From: Desulfatitalea sp.
GTDB taxonomy: Bacteria > Desulfobacterota > Desulfobacteria > Desulfobacterales > Desulfosarcinaceae
DNA length: 9,027 nt
Direction of reading: 5' to 3'
Assembly: GCA_013041835.1 (NCBI GenBank)
Contig: JABDRH010000348.1
Span: 1 to 9,027 of the forward strand
In this document: positions 7,529 to 9,027 of the stretch, one piece after another
How positions within the stretch are numbered: the stretch's first letter is position 1
How the letters are laid out: each line of letters opens with the position of its first letter
Made by a program: the position numbers and the translations under genes
Notes under the pieces: model-generated
The model's input: the letters and a program-made list of their open reading frames with translations, nothing else
Database searches by the model: none
What the model was told of the DNA's origin: nothing

Positions 7529-8503
7529 CTATTGTTCCTGGATGGAGGTCTGGATCAGGGGCTTGAGGTTGAAAAAAGTGGTGCCGATGGCCGAGTCCAC
7601 CTGGTTCAGCCGGCTTTGCATACCGTCCAGGTATTCATGCATCCCTTGTTCGATCACCTCGTCGATGTCCGTGTACTCCAAATCCGCTTTCAGACGTCCC
7701 AACAGTTTCTCGGCGGCATTGCCGGCCGATCCGTCAGGGGAACCGGTAATGCGGTGCAGGCAACTCTCCGCCTGGGAGATGCAATGGCGGATCGATCGCG
7801 GAAACCGGCTGTCGAAAATCAAGAAATTGGCCACCTGACGAGGAGTGATCTGGTGGTGTTCCTTTCGGAACATCTCGAAAGCACTAGCTGATTTTAAAAC
7901 CGCCATCCATTGAATGCTGTCCATGGGGGTATTCATCATGTCCGCCTGGGGAAGCAACATGAAGTATTTTACATCCAGTATGCGGGAAGTCTTGTCCGCC
8001 CTTTCCAGCATCAAGCCGATGCGGGCGAAGTTCCAGGCCTCGCCGTGGCTCATGACCGACTCCATCAGGCCGGTGAACAGGTGGCTGCGCATCTTGATGA
8101 TTTTAAAAAACCGGTCCGGGTCCCCAAGGGCCAAGTCCGGGCTCCGGGGGTCTGAAAGCTCCAGGTAAAAATTGTTCAAGTGCTCCCACATTTCCGAGGA
8201 GATGATCTCCCGGATGGAGCGGCCGTTTTCCCGCGCCGCCGCAAGACACCTCAAGATCGAGTTGGGGTACTCCCGGCTAAAGGTAAGAAAACGGATCACC
8301 GCATCCTTGGTGTAATCCGGATTTTTTTCTTCAAACTGCCGCCGGTCTCCGGTGATCATCACCAGCGGTTCCCAGTGCTTGCCCTTTTCCGACGGCATGT
8401 CCAAAAGCAGGTTAAGATTGACATTGATGAACCGGGCGACATTTTCCGCCCGTTCGATATACCGGCACATCCAGTAGATTGAGTTGGCCACACGGCTAAG
8501 CAT
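7529..8503 (-). CDS. Alpha-E domain protein (DUF403 family), 324 residues
   Basis: This is a stand-alone all-helical alpha-E protein. The N-terminus MLSRVANSIYWMCRYIERAE carries the family signature with E17. A second related motif, GEAWNFARIGLMLERAD, occurs at 154-170 with E167, so the conserved Glu-Arg-Ala is repeated about 150 residues apart, as in the fusion protein at 1495-4017 (152 apart). No enzymatic activity is established for this domain; it is found almost always beside or fused to permuted ATP-grasp ligases and is thought to partner them. Length is typical for the family. The start at 8503 is well fixed: AAGGAGA (8517-8511) lies 7 bases upstream, and the stop of the preceding ATP-grasp gene is 26 bases before the ATG, so the two are almost certainly co-translated from one transcript. 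No signal peptide or membrane segment is seen. The protein ends in a glutamine-rich tail (QTSIQEQ). Confidence 0.94.
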   Translation of the reverse strand: MLSRVANSIYWMCRYIERAENVARFINVNLNLLLDMPSEKGKHWEPLVMITGDRRQFEEKNPDYTKDAVIRFLTFSREYPNSILRCLAAARENGRSIREIISSEMWEHLNNFYLELSDPRSPDLALGDPDRFFKIIKMRSHLFTGLMESVMSHGEAWNFARIGLMLERADKTSRILDVKYFMLLPQADMMNTPMDSIQWMAVLKSASAFEMFRKEHHQITPRQVANFLIFDSRFPRSIRHCISQAESCLHRITGSPDGSAGNAAEKLLGRLKADLEYTDIDEVIEQGMHEYLDGMQSRLNQVDSAIGTTFFNLKPLIQTSIQEQ

Positions 8504-8529
8504 CTAAATTTCTCCTTACCATATTTTCT

Positions 8530-9027
8530 TTACAGCACCCATGTATCCTTGCTGCCGCCGCCCTGGGAGGAATTGACCACCAGGGACCCCTTGGTGAGCG
8601 CCACCCGGGTAAGTCCCCCAGGCTGCACGTAAATATCCTCGCCGAAAAGAATGTAGGGCCGCAGGTCCACGTGACGGCCTTCAATACACCCTTCGATCAG
8701 GGTCGGCGCCCGGGACAGTGAAATGGTGGGCTGGGCCATGTAGTTGCGGGGCTCGGCCTTGATCTTTTCGGCAAAAGCCGCGCGTTCCTCGACGGTGGCA
8801 TGGGGGCCTACCAACATGCCGTAGCCCCCGGACTCATTGGCGGCCTTGACCACCAGCTCATCCAGATGCGACAGCACATAATTCCGGTCCTTTTCATCAC
8901 CACAGATGTAGGTTGGCACATTGGGCAGGATGGCATCTTCTCCGGTGTAGTATTTGATGATCTTTGGAACAAAGGCGTAGATGACCTTGTCGTCGGCGAT
9001 ACCGGTGCCCGGTGCGTTGGCCATGGC
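8530..9027 (-). CDS. Circularly permuted type 2 ATP-grasp protein, C-terminal part (5' end beyond the right edge)
   Basis: The last 165 codons plus the stop are visible; the frame continues through base 9027, so the Met at 9024 is internal. The family is usually about 470-500 residues, so roughly two thirds is missing. Counting from the Met at 9024, the conserved permuted ATP-grasp motifs are intact: [11 protein letters not shown] (3-13), [11 protein letters not shown] (41-51), [14 protein letters not shown] (58-71) with a probable nucleotide-binding lysine K60 and glycine loop, HVDLRPY (118-124), QPGGLTR (134-140), and the C-terminal [14 protein letters not shown] (151-164). ATP-grasp enzymes activate a carboxylate as acyl phosphate and join it to an amine; this subfamily is predicted to make peptide or amide bonds, substrate unknown. 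It is the most upstream gene seen here and precedes the alpha-E gene by 26 bases. It looks catalytically complete in the part visible, unlike the fused paralogue at 1495-4017. Confidence 0.93.
   Translation of the reverse strand, partial: AMANAPGTGIADDKVIYAFVPKIIKYYTGEDAILPNVPTYICGDEKDRNYVLSHLDELVVKAANESGGYGMLVGPHATVEERAAFAEKIKAEPRNYMAQPTISLSRAPTLIEGCIEGRHVDLRPYILFGEDIYVQPGGLTRVALTKGSLVVNSSQGGGSKDTWVL

Noticed and set aside
6633..7838. Plus-strand open frame of 401 codons crossing the 7401-7528 spacer
   Set aside because: It overlaps the antisense of two well-supported genes and has no domain signature; it stays open because of GC-rich codon bias on the opposite strand.
1..9027. CRISPR arrays, tRNA or rRNA genes, insertion sequences, attachment sites
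   Set aside because: I saw no regularly spaced direct repeats, no transposase or integrase reading frame and no RNA-gene signature on either strand; the window is almost wholly coding.

Overview
The window is bacterial and densely coding. Every gene I can support lies on the minus strand, so the transcriptional order runs from high to low coordinates. Codon use is GC-rich. The left edge carries the start of a fused-type CheB/CheR chemotaxis-like protein, and the rest holds amidoligase and transglutaminase genes. Together these suggest a Gram-negative, Proteobacteria-like organism, possibly in the Desulfobacterota. That placement is an inference; there is no rRNA or tRNA here to anchor it.

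Layout in transcriptional order: (1) 9027-8530, the 3' end of a stand-alone circularly permuted ATP-grasp ligase (5' end outside the window). (2) 8503-7529, an alpha-E (DUF403-type) helical protein. (3) A 128-base spacer holding a long imperfect inverted repeat at 7444-7513. (4) 7400-4080, a 1106-residue two-part protein: an N-terminal transglutaminase-like domain followed by a DUF2126-type region with glutamine-synthetase-like motifs. (5) 4017-1495, an 840-residue fusion of a permuted ATP-grasp domain with an alpha-E domain. (6) 1476-601, a 291-residue transglutaminase-like protein. (7) After a 219-base AT-richer gap, 381-1, the N-terminus of a CheB-type methylesterase, probably a separate transcription unit.

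Genes 1-6 look like one operon. They contain two permuted ATP-grasp domains, two alpha-E domains, two transglutaminase-like domains and one permuted glutamine-synthetase-like domain. This matches, with extra copies, the peptide-synthesis or peptide-tagging system predicted by comparative genomics of amidoligases (Iyer, Aravind and colleagues, recalled from memory). In that model the ligases build or attach a peptide and the papain-fold transglutaminase-like enzymes cleave or transfer it. The NTN-hydrolase (Anbu-type) peptidase often found with such genes is not in this window.

The most notable points are that the fusion protein reproduces the order of the neighbouring two-gene pair, and that its ATP-grasp half has lost residues its in-window paralogue keeps (lysine to alanine, no glycine loop, DDK to GTP). 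One ligase-like subunit may therefore be non-catalytic.
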